From assembly GCF_042140125.1 (NCBI RefSeq), contig NZ_CP159473.1: DNA of 64,000 nt; one strand, given 5' to 3'. Made by a program: the position numbers and the translations under genes. This DNA is from Rhodophyticola sp017644125. Lineage in GTDB: Bacteria > Pseudomonadota > Alphaproteobacteria > Rhodobacterales > Rhodobacteraceae. Shown here in pieces: positions 44,033-53,954 of the stretch (position 1 is the stretch's first letter; every line of letters starts with the position of its first letter). A model generated the notes under the pieces. The model made no database searches, was not told the DNA's origin, and saw only the letters and a program-made list of their open reading frames with translations.

Positions 44033-45265
44033 ATGGGACCCGGGGATTTTCACGACAGCCGATACTCGTGGCTGCGGCTGGCCATCACGTTGCTGATCGC
44101 CATTGTCGGGAATGTCGGCATGTGGGCGATCATCGTCATCCTGCCGGCGATCCAGTCGGAATTCGGTGTCGACCGGTCCGCCGCATCGTTGCCCTATGCC
44201 GCGGCGATGGTCGGTTTCGCGCTCGGCAACCTGGTGATCGGATGGGCGGTGGACCGGTTCGGCATCAGCCTGTGCCTGATTGCGGCGGCCATCGGCGTTG
44301 CCCTGTCCTTTGCGTTTGCCGCACTGACCGGATCGGTGCTGATGCTGTCGATCGCGCAGGTGATCGTGGGCTTTGGCTCGGCCACCAGTTTCGGCCCGCT
44401 GATTGCCGACATATCGCATTGGTTCCTGCGCCGGCGGGGGATCGCCGTGGCGGTCGCGGCAAGCGGCAACTACCTTTCGGGGGCGATCTGGCCGTTCCTT
44501 CTTGCCGGCGTTCTGGAGGAGCAGGGCTGGCGCGTCGCCTATCTGCTGCTGGCCGGCGTGGTCTTGCTGGTAATGCTGCCGCTGTCGCTTCTGCTGCGCC
44601 GGAGCGTGCCCCACATGCCCGCGAATGACGGCGTGATCGCGGTGCCGGGGCGGGCCGGGCGCGTCAGCTTCACGCCCGGGCAGTTGCAGATGCTGCTGGC
44701 CGCCGCCGGGATCGCCTGTTGCATGGCCATGGCGATGCCGCAGGTCCATATCGTGGCGCTATGCGTCGATCTGGGATACGGGCCCACCGTGGGCGCCGAA
44801 ATGCTGTCGCTGATGTTGCTGGGCGGGGTGGCGTCGCGGCTGGTCTCGGGCTTCGTGGCCGATCTGCTCGGCGGTGTGCGGACGCTCCTGATCGGGTCGG
44901 TGTTGCAGTGTATCGCGCTGTTCCTGTTCCTGCCGTTCGACGGGCTGGTTTCGCTCTACCTTGTCAGCCTTGTCTTCGGCCTGGCCCAGGGCGGTATCGT
45001 GCCGAGCTACGCGATCATCGTGCGGGAATACATGCCCGCACGGGAGGCCGGCGCGCGGGTGGGCGCCGTGATGATGGCCACAATCATCGGTATGGCACTG
45101 GGCGGCTGGATGTCCGGCTGGATCTACGACATGACCGGCAGCTATCAGATGGCCTTCATCAACGGGATCGTCTGGAATTTCCTCAATATCGGGATCATGG
45201 TGCTGATCTTGCTGAATGCAAGCCGGGGCGGGCGCAGGGCGGCGGCGGCGATATCCGCCCCGTGA
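44033..45265 (+). CDS. MFS transporter
   Basis: 410-residue major facilitator with twelve predicted helices. Typical features: GFALGNLVIGWAVDRFG between helices 2 and 3, and GYGPTVGAEMLSLMLLGGVASRL at the start of the second half. It resembles the oxalate/formate antiporter-like and monocarboxylate groups of MFS. The substrate is unknown; the downstream aldehyde dehydrogenase and SDR suggest uptake of an alcohol- or aldehyde-yielding compound. It ends 82 bases before the aldehyde dehydrogenase start. Confidence 0.82.
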   Translation: MGPGDFHDSRYSWLRLAITLLIAIVGNVGMWAIIVILPAIQSEFGVDRSAASLPYAAAMVGFALGNLVIGWAVDRFGISLCLIAAAIGVALSFAFAALTGSVLMLSIAQVIVGFGSATSFGPLIADISHWFLRRRGIAVAVAASGNYLSGAIWPFLLAGVLEEQGWRVAYLLLAGVVLLVMLPLSLLLRRSVPHMPANDGVIAVPGRAGRVSFTPGQLQMLLAAAGIACCMAMAMPQVHIVALCVDLGYGPTVGAEMLSLMLLGGVASRLVSGFVADLLGGVRTLLIGSVLQCIALFLFLPFDGLVSLYLVSLVFGLAQGGIVPSYAIIVREYMPAREAGARVGAVMMATIIGMALGGWMSGWIYDMTGSYQMAFINGIVWNFLNIGIMVLILLNASRGGRRAAAAISAP

Positions 45266-45347
45266 GCCGGGCCCTTTGGTGTTGCGCCCGGCGGTGCGGC
45301 TGGCCATTCTTGGCGCGACACGCGGCCATGATCGGGGGAGGGATAGG

Positions 45348-46802
45348 ATGAGCTTGCGGCCTCTGGGCATTGACCCGTCCCGGTGTTTCATCGGCGGAGC
45401 ATGGCGCCCGCCGGTGGCCGGTGACACGCTGCCGCTTCATTCGCCCTCCGACGGGTCGGAGCTTTGCCGGATCGCGCGGGGGCAGGCCGAAGACGTCGAT
45501 GCAGGCGTAGCCGCGGCACATGCGGCGCTGTCCGGGCCATGGGGCCGTGCGACGGCCGCGGAGCGGGGCCGGATCTTGTACAAGATCGGGCAGACGGTTC
45601 TGGAACATATCGACGAGTTGGCGAGACTGGAAGCGCTGGATGTGGGCAAGCCGTTGAAACAGGCCCGCGCGGATGTGGTGGCGCTGGCGCGCTACATGGA
45701 ATTCTACGGTGGCGCGGCCGACAAGCTGCATGGCGAGACGATCCCCTATCTGGATGGCTACACGGTCTACACGCTTCGCCAGCCCCATGGCGTGACGGGC
45801 CATATCATTCCATGGAACTACCCGATGCAGATCATCGGGCGTTCGGTTGGGGCCGCGCTTGCCGTGGGAAATGCCTGCGTCCTGAAACCGGCGGAGGAGG
45901 CCTGCCTGACCGCGCTTGCCTTTGCCGAGATCGCACGGGCCGCGGGGATGCCGGACGGGGCGTTGAACGTGGTGCCCGGACTGGGCGCCGAGGCGGGGGC
46001 CGCGCTGAGCGGGCATGCCGGGGTTCATCACATCTCCTTCACCGGGTCGGTGGCGGTGGGCCGGCTGATCCAGCAGGCGGCAGGGCGGAATGTGGTTCCG
46101 GTGACGCTGGAGCTTGGCGGGAAATCCCCGCAACTGGTGTTCGACGATGCCGATCTGGACGCGGCGATGCCGTTTCTGGTGAATGCGGGGATCCAGAATG
46201 CCGGGCAGACCTGTTCGGCCTCGTCGCGCATTCTGGTGCAACGGCGTGTCTACGACCAGGTCGTGGACCGCATGGCCGAGCGATACGCCGCCTTGCGGGC
46301 CGGTCCTGCCTTGTCGGATCTGGATCTCGGGCCGCTGGTGTCCGGCCGGCAGAAGGAAATCGTCGAGGCGTTCCTTGACAGCGGCGCGGATCTGGAGATG
46401 GCCGCGCGGGGACAGATCATCGACGGTGCGCCGACCGGCGGTGCCTATGTGGCCCCGGTGCTGTTCGCGGGCGTCGCACCCATGCATCGGCTTGCGCAGG
46501 AGGAGATCTTCGGCCCGGTGCAGGTGATCATCCCCTTCGATACCGAGGAGGAGGCGCTCGACATCGCCAATGGCACATCCTTCGGGCTTGTCGCTTCCGT
46601 CTGGACGGAAAGCGGCGCGCGCCAGATGCGGCTGGCAAAGCATCTGCGCGCCGGGCAGGTGTTCCTGAACAATTACGGAGCGGGCGGCGGTGTGGAACTG
46701 CCTTTCGGCGGCACGGGCCTGTCGGGTCATGGCCGCGAAAAGGGGTTCGAGGCGCTTTACGGCTTTTCCACGCTGAAGACGGTTGCGGCGCTGCACGGAT
46801 AG
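45348..46802 (+). CDS. NAD(P)-dependent aldehyde dehydrogenase
   Basis: 484-residue aldehyde dehydrogenase. The catalytic Cys is in GIQNAGQTCSASSR and the general-base Glu in TLELGGKSPQLVF; the NAD loop is FTGSVAVGR. The C-terminal oligomerisation region (ELPFGGTGLSGHGREKG) is complete. It resembles betaine/4-aminobutyraldehyde-type enzymes; substrate not assignable. The start at 45348 has GGGGGAGGGATAGG in front. The SDR gene follows after nine bases, so the two are co-transcribed. Confidence 0.92.
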   Translation: MSLRPLGIDPSRCFIGGAWRPPVAGDTLPLHSPSDGSELCRIARGQAEDVDAGVAAAHAALSGPWGRATAAERGRILYKIGQTVLEHIDELARLEALDVGKPLKQARADVVALARYMEFYGGAADKLHGETIPYLDGYTVYTLRQPHGVTGHIIPWNYPMQIIGRSVGAALAVGNACVLKPAEEACLTALAFAEIARAAGMPDGALNVVPGLGAEAGAALSGHAGVHHISFTGSVAVGRLIQQAAGRNVVPVTLELGGKSPQLVFDDADLDAAMPFLVNAGIQNAGQTCSASSRILVQRRVYDQVVDRMAERYAALRAGPALSDLDLGPLVSGRQKEIVEAFLDSGADLEMAARGQIIDGAPTGGAYVAPVLFAGVAPMHRLAQEEIFGPVQVIIPFDTEEEALDIANGTSFGLVASVWTESGARQMRLAKHLRAGQVFLNNYGAGGGVELPFGGTGLSGHGREKGFEALYGFSTLKTVAALHG

Positions 46803-46811
46803 GAGACATTC

Positions 46812-47558
46812 ATGCGACTGAATGAGAAAACGGCGATCGTGACCGGCGGCGCGTCCGGCTTCGGGGCCGGCATCGCGCGCAAATTCGTGGCGGAGGGCGC
46901 GCGGGTGATGATCGCCGATCTGAACAAGGACATGGCCGACGAGCTTGCAGCGGAGCTTGGAGAGGCGGTCAGAACGCGGCGGACGGATGTGGCCGACGGG
47001 GACAGTGTGGCCGAATTGAAAACCGCCACGCTGGAGGCCTTCGGCCGGATCGACATTCTGGTCAACAATGCCGGGATCACCCATCTGCCGACCCCGCTGG
47101 AAGAGGTCGAGGAGGCCGCGTTCGACAGGGTTTTCGCGGTCAACTGCAAATCGGTCTATCTGACCGCGAAGCATATCGTGCCGGTGATGAAGGGGCAGGG
47201 GGCGGGGGTGATCCTGAATGTCGCCTCCACCGCCGGGGTCAGTCCGCGGCCGCGGCTGAACTGGTACAACGCCTCCAAGGGCTGGATGAACACCGCCACC
47301 AAGGCGATGGCGGTGGAGCTTGCGCCGACGGACATCCGGGTCAATGCGCTGAACCCCGTGGCCGGGGAAACGCCACTTCTGAAAAGCTTCATGGGGGAGG
47401 ACACGCCCGAGATGCGGGCGAAGTTTCTGGCGACGATCCCCCTGGGCCGGTTCTCCACCCCCGAGGATATGGGCAATGCGGCCTGCTATCTGTGTTCGGA
47501 CGAGGCCAGCATGATCACGGGCGTCTGTATGGAGGTGGATGGCGGGCGCTGTATCTGA
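46812..47558 (+). CDS. Short-chain dehydrogenase/reductase
   Basis: 248-residue classical SDR. Cofactor motif TGGASGFGAGIA at the N-terminus, NNAG in LVNNAGITH, catalytic Ser in NVASTAG and YxxxK in WYNASKGWMN. The C-terminus has a typical substrate loop and MEVDGGRCI end. It acts with the upstream aldehyde dehydrogenase, perhaps oxidising an alcohol to the aldehyde substrate; this is inferred from operon order. Confidence 0.9.
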   Translation: MRLNEKTAIVTGGASGFGAGIARKFVAEGARVMIADLNKDMADELAAELGEAVRTRRTDVADGDSVAELKTATLEAFGRIDILVNNAGITHLPTPLEEVEEAAFDRVFAVNCKSVYLTAKHIVPVMKGQGAGVILNVASTAGVSPRPRLNWYNASKGWMNTATKAMAVELAPTDIRVNALNPVAGETPLLKSFMGEDTPEMRAKFLATIPLGRFSTPEDMGNAACYLCSDEASMITGVCMEVDGGRCI

Positions 47559-47597
47559 GCGCGTGGCGCAACCCGGGTTGCCCGGCCGCGGGCCATG

Positions 47598-48545
47598 TCA
47601 TCCGGTTGCCGGGGCCAGACGGTAGAGCCGCGGCAGCAGCATCGGCGTCAGATACATGGGCAATTGCCAGCAGGCGATGAAGATCATGATCGGCCCGGTC
47701 ACTTCAGGCGGAAGGGCGATCAGAAACAGGGCGATGTTGCGATTGCCCGCCGCCAGCGCCAGCGGGCCCGAGACGGCGGCGAGCCGGGAGCGGTGCAGCG
47801 CCAGCAGGACGATGGCCTGCAACCCGAAGGACAGCGCGAAGGCGGCAAGGGCCCAGAGCAGGGCAAGACCGGGATCGGCCCTGAGCAACGGGCCGAGTGC
47901 CGCCATCAGGCCCACCACGATGATCGCGAAAAACAGGATCGCGGCTCCGTCCATCGCCCTGATCTGCCCCGCATCCGGGTTTGGCAGCAGCCCGCGCCGC
48001 AGCCCGAAACCAAGCGCTGCGGCCCCCAGAATGATCGCCAGCGTGCGCAAGGCCACCCCGGCCAGAGCCACCGGGCTGATGGCCACGGGGACGGCCATCA
48101 ACACGGGGATGATCGTCAGCGGAAAGATGGCCGTGCCCAGGATCAGGAATTGCATCATCCGGGCCGGATCCTGCCGCAGGATGATCGCCAGAGAGGCGCC
48201 GCCGGAAATGGTCGGCGCCGCGCAGGCCAGTACAAGCGCCAGCGCCAGCGCCGTGCCCGACAGGCCGAGACCTGCCGCCGCCGTGATCATGGTTAGCGGC
48301 AGTGCCAGTTGCAGGATCAGCACCGCAGGCAGGCTCCAGCGGAGATCGGCAAAGGCGCCGAAGGCCGCGCGATGCCCGATCCGGAAGGCGGTGATCGTGA
48401 GCAGGACCGCCACCATCTGCGGCAGCCATGGCTGCATGGCGGCGGCAAGACCGGGCAAGGCCAGACCCGCGACCAGCCCGGCCACCAGCGTCAGGCGTCC
48501 GTGCCGGGCGAAGATCTGCAGCGCCCGACCGGTCCACCGGATCAT
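47598..48545 (-). CDS. BASS-like (bile acid:sodium symporter fold) membrane protein
   Basis: 315-residue membrane protein with about nine to ten helices. The segment ALVLACAAPTISGGASLAIIL resembles the discontinuous-helix region of bile acid:Na+ symporter-type carriers, and LALAAGNRNIALFLIAL the second one. The ATG overlaps the stop of the TRAP large permease gene (ATGA), so it belongs to the same operon. A second transport system or an efflux function for the same metabolite is possible. Confidence 0.68.
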   Translation of the reverse strand: MIRWTGRALQIFARHGRLTLVAGLVAGLALPGLAAAMQPWLPQMVAVLLTITAFRIGHRAAFGAFADLRWSLPAVLILQLALPLTMITAAAGLGLSGTALALALVLACAAPTISGGASLAIILRQDPARMMQFLILGTAIFPLTIIPVLMAVPVAISPVALAGVALRTLAIILGAAALGFGLRRGLLPNPDAGQIRAMDGAAILFFAIIVVGLMAALGPLLRADPGLALLWALAAFALSFGLQAIVLLALHRSRLAAVSGPLALAAGNRNIALFLIALPPEVTGPIMIFIACWQLPMYLTPMLLPRLYRLAPATG

Positions 48546-49852
48546 TGCGGCCCTTGTCGGAGATTTTCGGGCAGCCAGAGCGCCAGATCGGGGAACCAGA
48601 TCAGCACGAAGCACATCAGCACCATGATCATGAACATCGGCAGCGCTGATTTGGCGATATAGCCCATTTCATGCCCGGTCATACCCTGCAGCACGAACAG
48701 GTTGAAGCCGATGGGCGGCGTGATCTGCGCCATTTCCACGACGACGATGACGAAAATCCCGAACCAGATCAGGTCGATCCCGGCCTCCACCACCATCGGC
48801 TCGACGACCGCCATGGTCAGCACGACCGAGGAGATGCCATCAAGGAACATGCCCAGAATGATGTAGAAAACCAGCAGCGCCATCAGCAGTTCGAACCGGC
48901 TCAACTCCAGCGCGCCGATGCCGTCTGCAAGCGCGCGGGGCAGGCCGGTGAAGCCCATGGACAGTTTCAGGAACGCTGCACCCGCAAGGATCAGCATGAT
49001 CATCGCGGAGGTGCGGGTGGCCCCCATCAGGCTTTCGCGGAAGCTGTTCCAGTTCAGCGAGCCCTGACCGGCGGCCAGGATCAGCGAGCCGATCACGCCG
49101 AAGGCGGCGGCTTCGGTCGCGGTGGCGATGCCGGTATACATGGAGCCGATCACCACGAGGATCAGGCAGATCACCGGGATCAGGAAGCGCGAATTCTTCA
49201 GCTTGTCGCCGAAGCTCATCGCGGTCTCCATGGTGGGGGCCCATCCTTTGGAGATCACCGAATAGGCGGCGACGTACCCCATGAACATCAGCGCCAGAAC
49301 GAGCCCCGGGAGCACACCGGCAAAGAACAGCTCAGTGATCGACTGGTTGACGGCCACGCCATAGACGATCAGCGCCAACGACGGCGGGATCATCAGACCG
49401 AGGGTCGCGGCACCCGCCAGCGTCCCGATCACGATATGCTCGGGGTATTTGCGCGCCCTGAGCTCGGGGATCGACATCTTGCCCACGGTGGTGAGCGTCG
49501 CCGCCGACGAGCCCGAGACGGCTGCAAAGACCGTGCAGCCCACGATATTGGTATGAACCAGCCCGCCCGGCAGCCGCGCAAGCCATGGGGAAAGGCCGCG
49601 GAACATGTCTTCGCTCAGCCGTGTGCGATAGAGGATTTCCCCCATCCATATGAAAAGCGGCAGCGCGGTCAGCGTCCAGCTCGACGAGGTGGCCCAGATC
49701 GTGGTGATCATCGTGTCGCCCACCGGCCGCGAGGTGAAAAGCTCCATCCCCACCCAGGCGACGCCCATCAGGGCGACCCCGACCCAGACGCCGGTGCCCA
49801 GAAGCAGGAAGAGAACGAAGAGAAAGAGAACGATGGCGTAAATCTCTGTCAT
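48542..49852 (-). CDS. TRAP transporter large permease (DctM type)
   Basis: 436-residue large membrane subunit of a tripartite ATP-independent periplasmic transporter, with about twelve hydrophobic helices. Family motifs: GCTVFAAVSGSSAATLTTVG, GLMIPPSLALIVYG and the C-terminal ITPPIGFNLFVLQG. It uses a sodium or proton gradient to import an organic acid bound by the DctP subunit. The start at 49852 (MTEIYAIVLFL) lies four bases after the small subunit stop. Confidence 0.93.
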   Translation of the reverse strand: MTEIYAIVLFLFVLFLLLGTGVWVGVALMGVAWVGMELFTSRPVGDTMITTIWATSSSWTLTALPLFIWMGEILYRTRLSEDMFRGLSPWLARLPGGLVHTNIVGCTVFAAVSGSSAATLTTVGKMSIPELRARKYPEHIVIGTLAGAATLGLMIPPSLALIVYGVAVNQSITELFFAGVLPGLVLALMFMGYVAAYSVISKGWAPTMETAMSFGDKLKNSRFLIPVICLILVVIGSMYTGIATATEAAAFGVIGSLILAAGQGSLNWNSFRESLMGATRTSAMIMLILAGAAFLKLSMGFTGLPRALADGIGALELSRFELLMALLVFYIILGMFLDGISSVVLTMAVVEPMVVEAGIDLIWFGIFVIVVVEMAQITPPIGFNLFVLQGMTGHEMGYIAKSALPMFMIMVLMCFVLIWFPDLALWLPENLRQGPQ

Positions 49853-49856
49853 CGGA

Positions 49857-50393
49857 TCACTCCCCGAAGCTCTGATCGACGATGTTGCTGCCGATGCGGT
49901 GACTGCCCTTGAACAGAACCGCGAGAAGGTTGTCGGCAAAGGCGATCAGCAGGATCCCACCGCCCACCACCATCACCGATTGCGGGATCCAGAGTGCTGT
50001 GGCGTCCTGTGCCTGGCTGACCTCGTTGAATTTCCAGGACCAGTAGACGAACCAGTAGGCGTAGTAGACGAAATAGGCGATGGTCGCGGTTGCGATGGCA
50101 AAGCACCAGACCTCCAGCATCCATTTGATCTTCGGGGGAACCGCGTTCAGCAGGATCGACACGCGAATATGCGCCCCGCCATTGAGCGCGCTGGCGAAGG
50201 CCAGGAAACTGGCCGCCGCCATCATGTAGCCCGCGTAATTCGGCGCGCCGGGAAAGATATCACCGACCCACCGGGCCACCATCTGCGCCACGATCAATAG
50301 AAGGATCGCGATCAGGCAGAGCGCGGCCGCCACGCCGGACGCCTTGTAAAGCCAGTCGAGGAAAGAGCGGATCACACCGTGCGTCTCTGCCAT
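49857..50393 (-). CDS. TRAP transporter small permease (DctQ type)
   Basis: 178-residue small TRAP subunit with four membrane helices. Typical features: an N-terminal helix after LDWLYKASGVAA, LIVAQMVARWVGDIFPGAPNYAGYMM and the amphipathic HIRVSIL stretch. It pairs with the large permease 4 bases downstream. The binding-protein gene precedes it by 81 bases. Confidence 0.92.
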   Translation of the reverse strand: MAETHGVIRSFLDWLYKASGVAAALCLIAILLLIVAQMVARWVGDIFPGAPNYAGYMMAAASFLAFASALNGGAHIRVSILLNAVPPKIKWMLEVWCFAIATATIAYFVYYAYWFVYWSWKFNEVSQAQDATALWIPQSVMVVGGGILLIAFADNLLAVLFKGSHRIGSNIVDQSFGE

Positions 50394-50474
50394 GGGTCAG
50401 CCTTGTCTTGAGGACCAGAGAATACCACCGGCGCGCCGACGGATCGGCGCCCCGGTGGGACCAGGATAGTGCGG

Positions 50475-51458
50475 CTACTGTGCGGCGGCCGCGGCTTCGC
50501 GATAGGCCTCGACGATGGCCCGGCCTTCGTCGCCGGCGGCTTCCAGCCATTCATTGGTCATCGTCTCGCCGATGGCGCGCAACTCCGCCATCAGCGCCTC
50601 GCCCGCGGGTTCGACGGTCATGCCGCCCGCGCGCAGACCGGCCAGCGTGAAGCCGGTGTATTCCCGCGCCCGCCATGTGCCGGCATATTGGGCCAGGCCC
50701 GCGCAGGCGTTGATGACGTTCTGGTTCGCCTCGGAGGTGTCATTCCAGACATCGGCGTTCACCATCACGTAATTCCGCGGCAGCCACGCATCCACCTCGT
50801 AGAAATGGCTGAGGCTTTCCCAGACGCGGCGGTCATAGCCGGTGGCGCCCGACGAGACCATCGACGAGGCGACGCCGGTCGCGAAGGCCTGGCTGATCTC
50901 GGCCGCTTCGATCGTCACCGGCAACATGCCCGTCAGTTCGGCAAGACGGTTCGTGGCATTGTTGTAGGAGCGGAACCGGATGCCCTCCATGTCGGCGACC
51001 GAATTGATTTCCTGATTGAAATAGAGACCCTGCGGCGGCCATGGCACAGAATAGAGCAGGTGCAGGTTCTGGCTTGCCAGAAGCTCGGTGATGGTCGGCT
51101 CGGCGGCTTCCCACAGCATGTCGTGCTCATCGAAGGAGCCGACAAGGAAGGGGATCGAGTCGAAGCCGAACAGGGCATCCTCGTTCTGGTGGCCCGACAG
51201 GAGCCGCTCGCCGATCTGGACCTGACCGGTCTGGATCGCGCGTTTGATATCTGCACCCGCAAACAGCGAGCCGCCCGGATGGGTCACGATCTCGATCTCG
51301 CCGCCGGTGCCGGTGGTCACGCATTGGGCGAACTCCGCCCCGGTCACCGAATGGAAGTTGGACCCGGAATAGGCCATCGGCATATCCCAGGTTTCGGCGC
51401 TGGCAGGCACGGCCAGGATCGCGGCCAGCGCCGCTGCGGTCAGGGGTAGGGTTTTCAT
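50475..51458 (-). CDS. TRAP transporter substrate-binding protein (DctP type)
   Basis: 327-residue periplasmic solute-binding protein of the DctP family with a signal peptide (MKTLPLTAAALAAILAVPASA). The binding domain shows GGSLFAGADIKRAIQTGQVQIGE and MEGIRFRSYNNATNRLAELTG; the Arg in this second stretch is where TRAP proteins hold a substrate carboxylate. The ligand is not known; the operon enzymes point to an amino acid or a cyclic imino/hydroxy acid. The start at 51458 has AAGGAG seven bases upstream; the frame is open to 51509. Confidence 0.92.
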   Translation of the reverse strand: MKTLPLTAAALAAILAVPASAETWDMPMAYSGSNFHSVTGAEFAQCVTTGTGGEIEIVTHPGGSLFAGADIKRAIQTGQVQIGERLLSGHQNEDALFGFDSIPFLVGSFDEHDMLWEAAEPTITELLASQNLHLLYSVPWPPQGLYFNQEINSVADMEGIRFRSYNNATNRLAELTGMLPVTIEAAEISQAFATGVASSMVSSGATGYDRRVWESLSHFYEVDAWLPRNYVMVNADVWNDTSEANQNVINACAGLAQYAGTWRAREYTGFTLAGLRAGGMTVEPAGEALMAELRAIGETMTNEWLEAAGDEGRAIVEAYREAAAAAQ

Positions 51459-51505
51459 CTCTCGTCTCTCCTTGTTGAGTGATTTTTTGGTTTTGTTGTG
51501 GTGCG

Positions 51506-52753
51506 TCATGAGGCGAACCGTGCTGGATCATAGGGCGCCATGTCCAGATTGGGCTTTTGTCCCGTCATCAGCTGCGCCAGCAGACGCCCGGTTTTCGGCC
51601 CGCCCGTCAGGCCGATATGATGGTGGCCGAACCCGACATAGACGCCGGTGCCACCGACCTGCCCGATCAGGGGCAGGCTGTCCGCAGGGGCCGGGCGATG
51701 GCCTTGCCATTCCACCTCGGCCTTGGCCTGCAACCGGGGGAAGGCTTTCGCCACCTCCCGGCGCAGAAGGGCAAAGGGCGCGGCGGAAGGCCCGGCCTCC
51801 AGCCCGCCGAATTCCACCACGCCGGCACATCTGAGACCCGCCGCCATGGGCGTCGCCACGAATTTGCCCGCCGCCACCATGATCGGCATCGCCGGACCGC
51901 CCGTCGCGCCCTCGTAGACCACGTGATAGCCGCGTTCGCTTTCCAGCGGGATCGTCAGCCCCAGTCTTTTCATCAGCGGTTTCGACCAGACGCCGGTGGC
52001 CAGGACCACATCGGTGCAGGGGATCGCGCCGGTCGTGGTTTCGACCGCACGGACCTTGCCGTCCGCAAAGCTGAAATCCCTGACATCGGCCTTGCGGAAC
52101 GTGCCGCCGAGCCGCTGAAACTCCTCTGCCAGCGCCATGACATAACCACCGGGATCGCGGATGAAACCATGGTCCTTCATCACCGCAAGGCAATCGACGG
52201 CGGGGCCCAGATTGGGCTCGTAGTCGCGGGCGGCTTCACCTTCGAGTATCTCGGGTTCGAACCCGGCCTCGCGGCGCAGGTCCCAGACATAGCTGTCGGC
52301 GTCGAACGCGGCACGGGTTGCATAGGCGAAGGTGTAATCGCTCTCCACCACCCAGTCCGCCGCGCCCGTCCCCGCGCTGAGCGCCTTGTGCTGATCGGCC
52401 CCGTCGCCGACGATCGGGGTCAGCCCATGGGCGATGCGGCGGGTATCCGCGTCATTGGCATGGGCCAGATATCTCAGCAGCCAGGGCAACAGTTTCGGCA
52501 GGTAGGACCAGCGCAGAAACAGCGGAAAATTAGGATCGAGCGCATATCGCGGGCCCTTCCGGATCAGCCCCGGCACCGTCACCGGCACCATCGAGCAATT
52601 GGCCAGCACACCGGCATTTCCGTACGAGGTGCCTTGCCCCGGTGCGTCCCGGTCCAGCAGGGTCACCTGAACACCCGCGCGGCGCAGCCAGATCGCGGTG
52701 GAAACGCCGACGATACCCGCGCCGACGACAATTGTGTGCGCCTCCGCGGTCAT
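51506..52753 (-). CDS. D-amino acid dehydrogenase-like FAD oxidoreductase (DadA family)
   Basis: 415-residue DAO/DadA-family flavoprotein. The dinucleotide-binding motif is VVGAGIVGVSTAIWLRRAG at the N-terminus, and the FAD end motif is VYVGFGHHHIGLTGGPKTGR at the C-terminus. Likely substrates are D-amino acids, D-proline or hydroxyproline. It overlaps the enolase-superfamily gene by four bases (ATGA) and so acts in the same pathway, downstream of the TRAP importer. Confidence 0.86.
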   Translation of the reverse strand: MTAEAHTIVVGAGIVGVSTAIWLRRAGVQVTLLDRDAPGQGTSYGNAGVLANCSMVPVTVPGLIRKGPRYALDPNFPLFLRWSYLPKLLPWLLRYLAHANDADTRRIAHGLTPIVGDGADQHKALSAGTGAADWVVESDYTFAYATRAAFDADSYVWDLRREAGFEPEILEGEAARDYEPNLGPAVDCLAVMKDHGFIRDPGGYVMALAEEFQRLGGTFRKADVRDFSFADGKVRAVETTTGAIPCTDVVLATGVWSKPLMKRLGLTIPLESERGYHVVYEGATGGPAMPIMVAAGKFVATPMAAGLRCAGVVEFGGLEAGPSAAPFALLRREVAKAFPRLQAKAEVEWQGHRPAPADSLPLIGQVGGTGVYVGFGHHHIGLTGGPKTGRLLAQLMTGQKPNLDMAPYDPARFAS

Positions 52754-53886
52754 GCGGCCAGCCCCGAGCGATTGATCGAAAACCGGGCCAGCGCGTCAGG
52801 GTCCACATCCGCGCCCAGACCCGGGGTATCGGGCACCACCACCTGCCCGTCTTCGACCGCGAAGGGCGTGGAGAGTATATCCTCCCTGAGGAAATAGCTG
52901 GCCTGATAGAACTCGCATCCAAGTGTGATCTCGGGTGTCGCCGCGATCATGTGGGTGCCGGCAAGGTGGGCGAGGCCGCTTTCGAACATGTCGCCGCCAT
53001 AGGCCGACATGCCGACGGATTGCGCCATGCGCGCCACCGTCTGGGCACGGGCCAGCCCGCCCGATTTCATGATCTTGACCGACACGCCATCGGCCAGCCC
53101 GAGGGCGGCGGCTTGCATCATGTCTTCGGGCCCGAAGACGGACTCATCGGCCAGAAGCGGCGCGTCGATCGCGTCCCTCAGGCGGGCCATCAGATCGCGC
53201 AGATGCGCCTTGACCGGCTGTTCGATGAAACCGGGCCGGAACCCGGCGACATCGCGCAGGCAGGCCATCGCCGTGTCGTGATGCAGGCCCTGATTGTAAT
53301 CCACGCGGATATCGAACTCGGGGAAATCCTTGCGCAGCCGTTCCAGCCGCAGAATGTCGAAGGCGTGATCCCTGAAGCCCGCCTTGAGCTTGATGATCCG
53401 GACCCCGTCGTCGCGAAGCCGTTCCATCAGTCGCAGGTCCTTGTCGAAATCCGGATCGGCAATGGAGCAGGAGAGCGGGATGCGATCCCTTGTGCGCCCG
53501 CCAAGCAGCGCCCAGACCGGAACGCCCGCGATCCGCGCGCGCAAATCGTAAAGCGCCGTGTCCAGCGCGGCCTTGGCCTCGGTACAATGGTCGACGGCGG
53601 CCTGCGCCTCGGCCATGATCGCGGGATGTGCGCCCACCGGCCGCCCGATGACAAGCGGGCGGATGTAGCGGTCCAGCGCGGCGAATGACGCTTCGGCCGA
53701 ACCGGTGAAGACGACCCAGGGGGAGGCCTCCCCATACCCGTATTGGCCGCCTTCTGCGCCAAGCCGCAGCACGACGATCTCGATCGCGTGTTCGACCGAG
53801 CCGATGCCGTGGTCGCGCCGCGCGTTCACCGGCAAGGACAGATGCCAAAGGGCAAAGTCCGTGATGATCTGGGTCTGGTCCGTCAT
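52750..53886 (-). CDS. Enolase-superfamily enzyme (muconate lactonizing/mandelate racemase group)
   Basis: 378-residue enolase-superfamily barrel. The acid/base lysine pair (KxK in IIKLKAG), metal ligands in VDYNQG, FIEQPVK and LADESVFG, and the second lysine in SVKIMKSGG mark the muconate lactonizing subgroup, which includes cycloisomerases, dipeptide epimerases and N-acylamino acid racemases. The C-terminal EILGCEF-type end resembles cycloisomerases. Its reaction here cannot be told from sequence. Start 53886 was chosen over 53928 by family length. First gene of a six-gene operon divergent from the LysR gene. Confidence 0.78.
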   Translation of the reverse strand: MTDQTQIITDFALWHLSLPVNARRDHGIGSVEHAIEIVVLRLGAEGGQYGYGEASPWVVFTGSAEASFAALDRYIRPLVIGRPVGAHPAIMAEAQAAVDHCTEAKAALDTALYDLRARIAGVPVWALLGGRTRDRIPLSCSIADPDFDKDLRLMERLRDDGVRIIKLKAGFRDHAFDILRLERLRKDFPEFDIRVDYNQGLHHDTAMACLRDVAGFRPGFIEQPVKAHLRDLMARLRDAIDAPLLADESVFGPEDMMQAAALGLADGVSVKIMKSGGLARAQTVARMAQSVGMSAYGGDMFESGLAHLAGTHMIAATPEITLGCEFYQASYFLREDILSTPFAVEDGQVVVPDTPGLGADVDPDALARFSINRSGLAA

Positions 53887-53954
53887 GCATCCCCCTGCGG
53901 CAAAACCGTGCCAATGCGGGATCATCATTTCAAATACGGAATTGTGGTAAACTC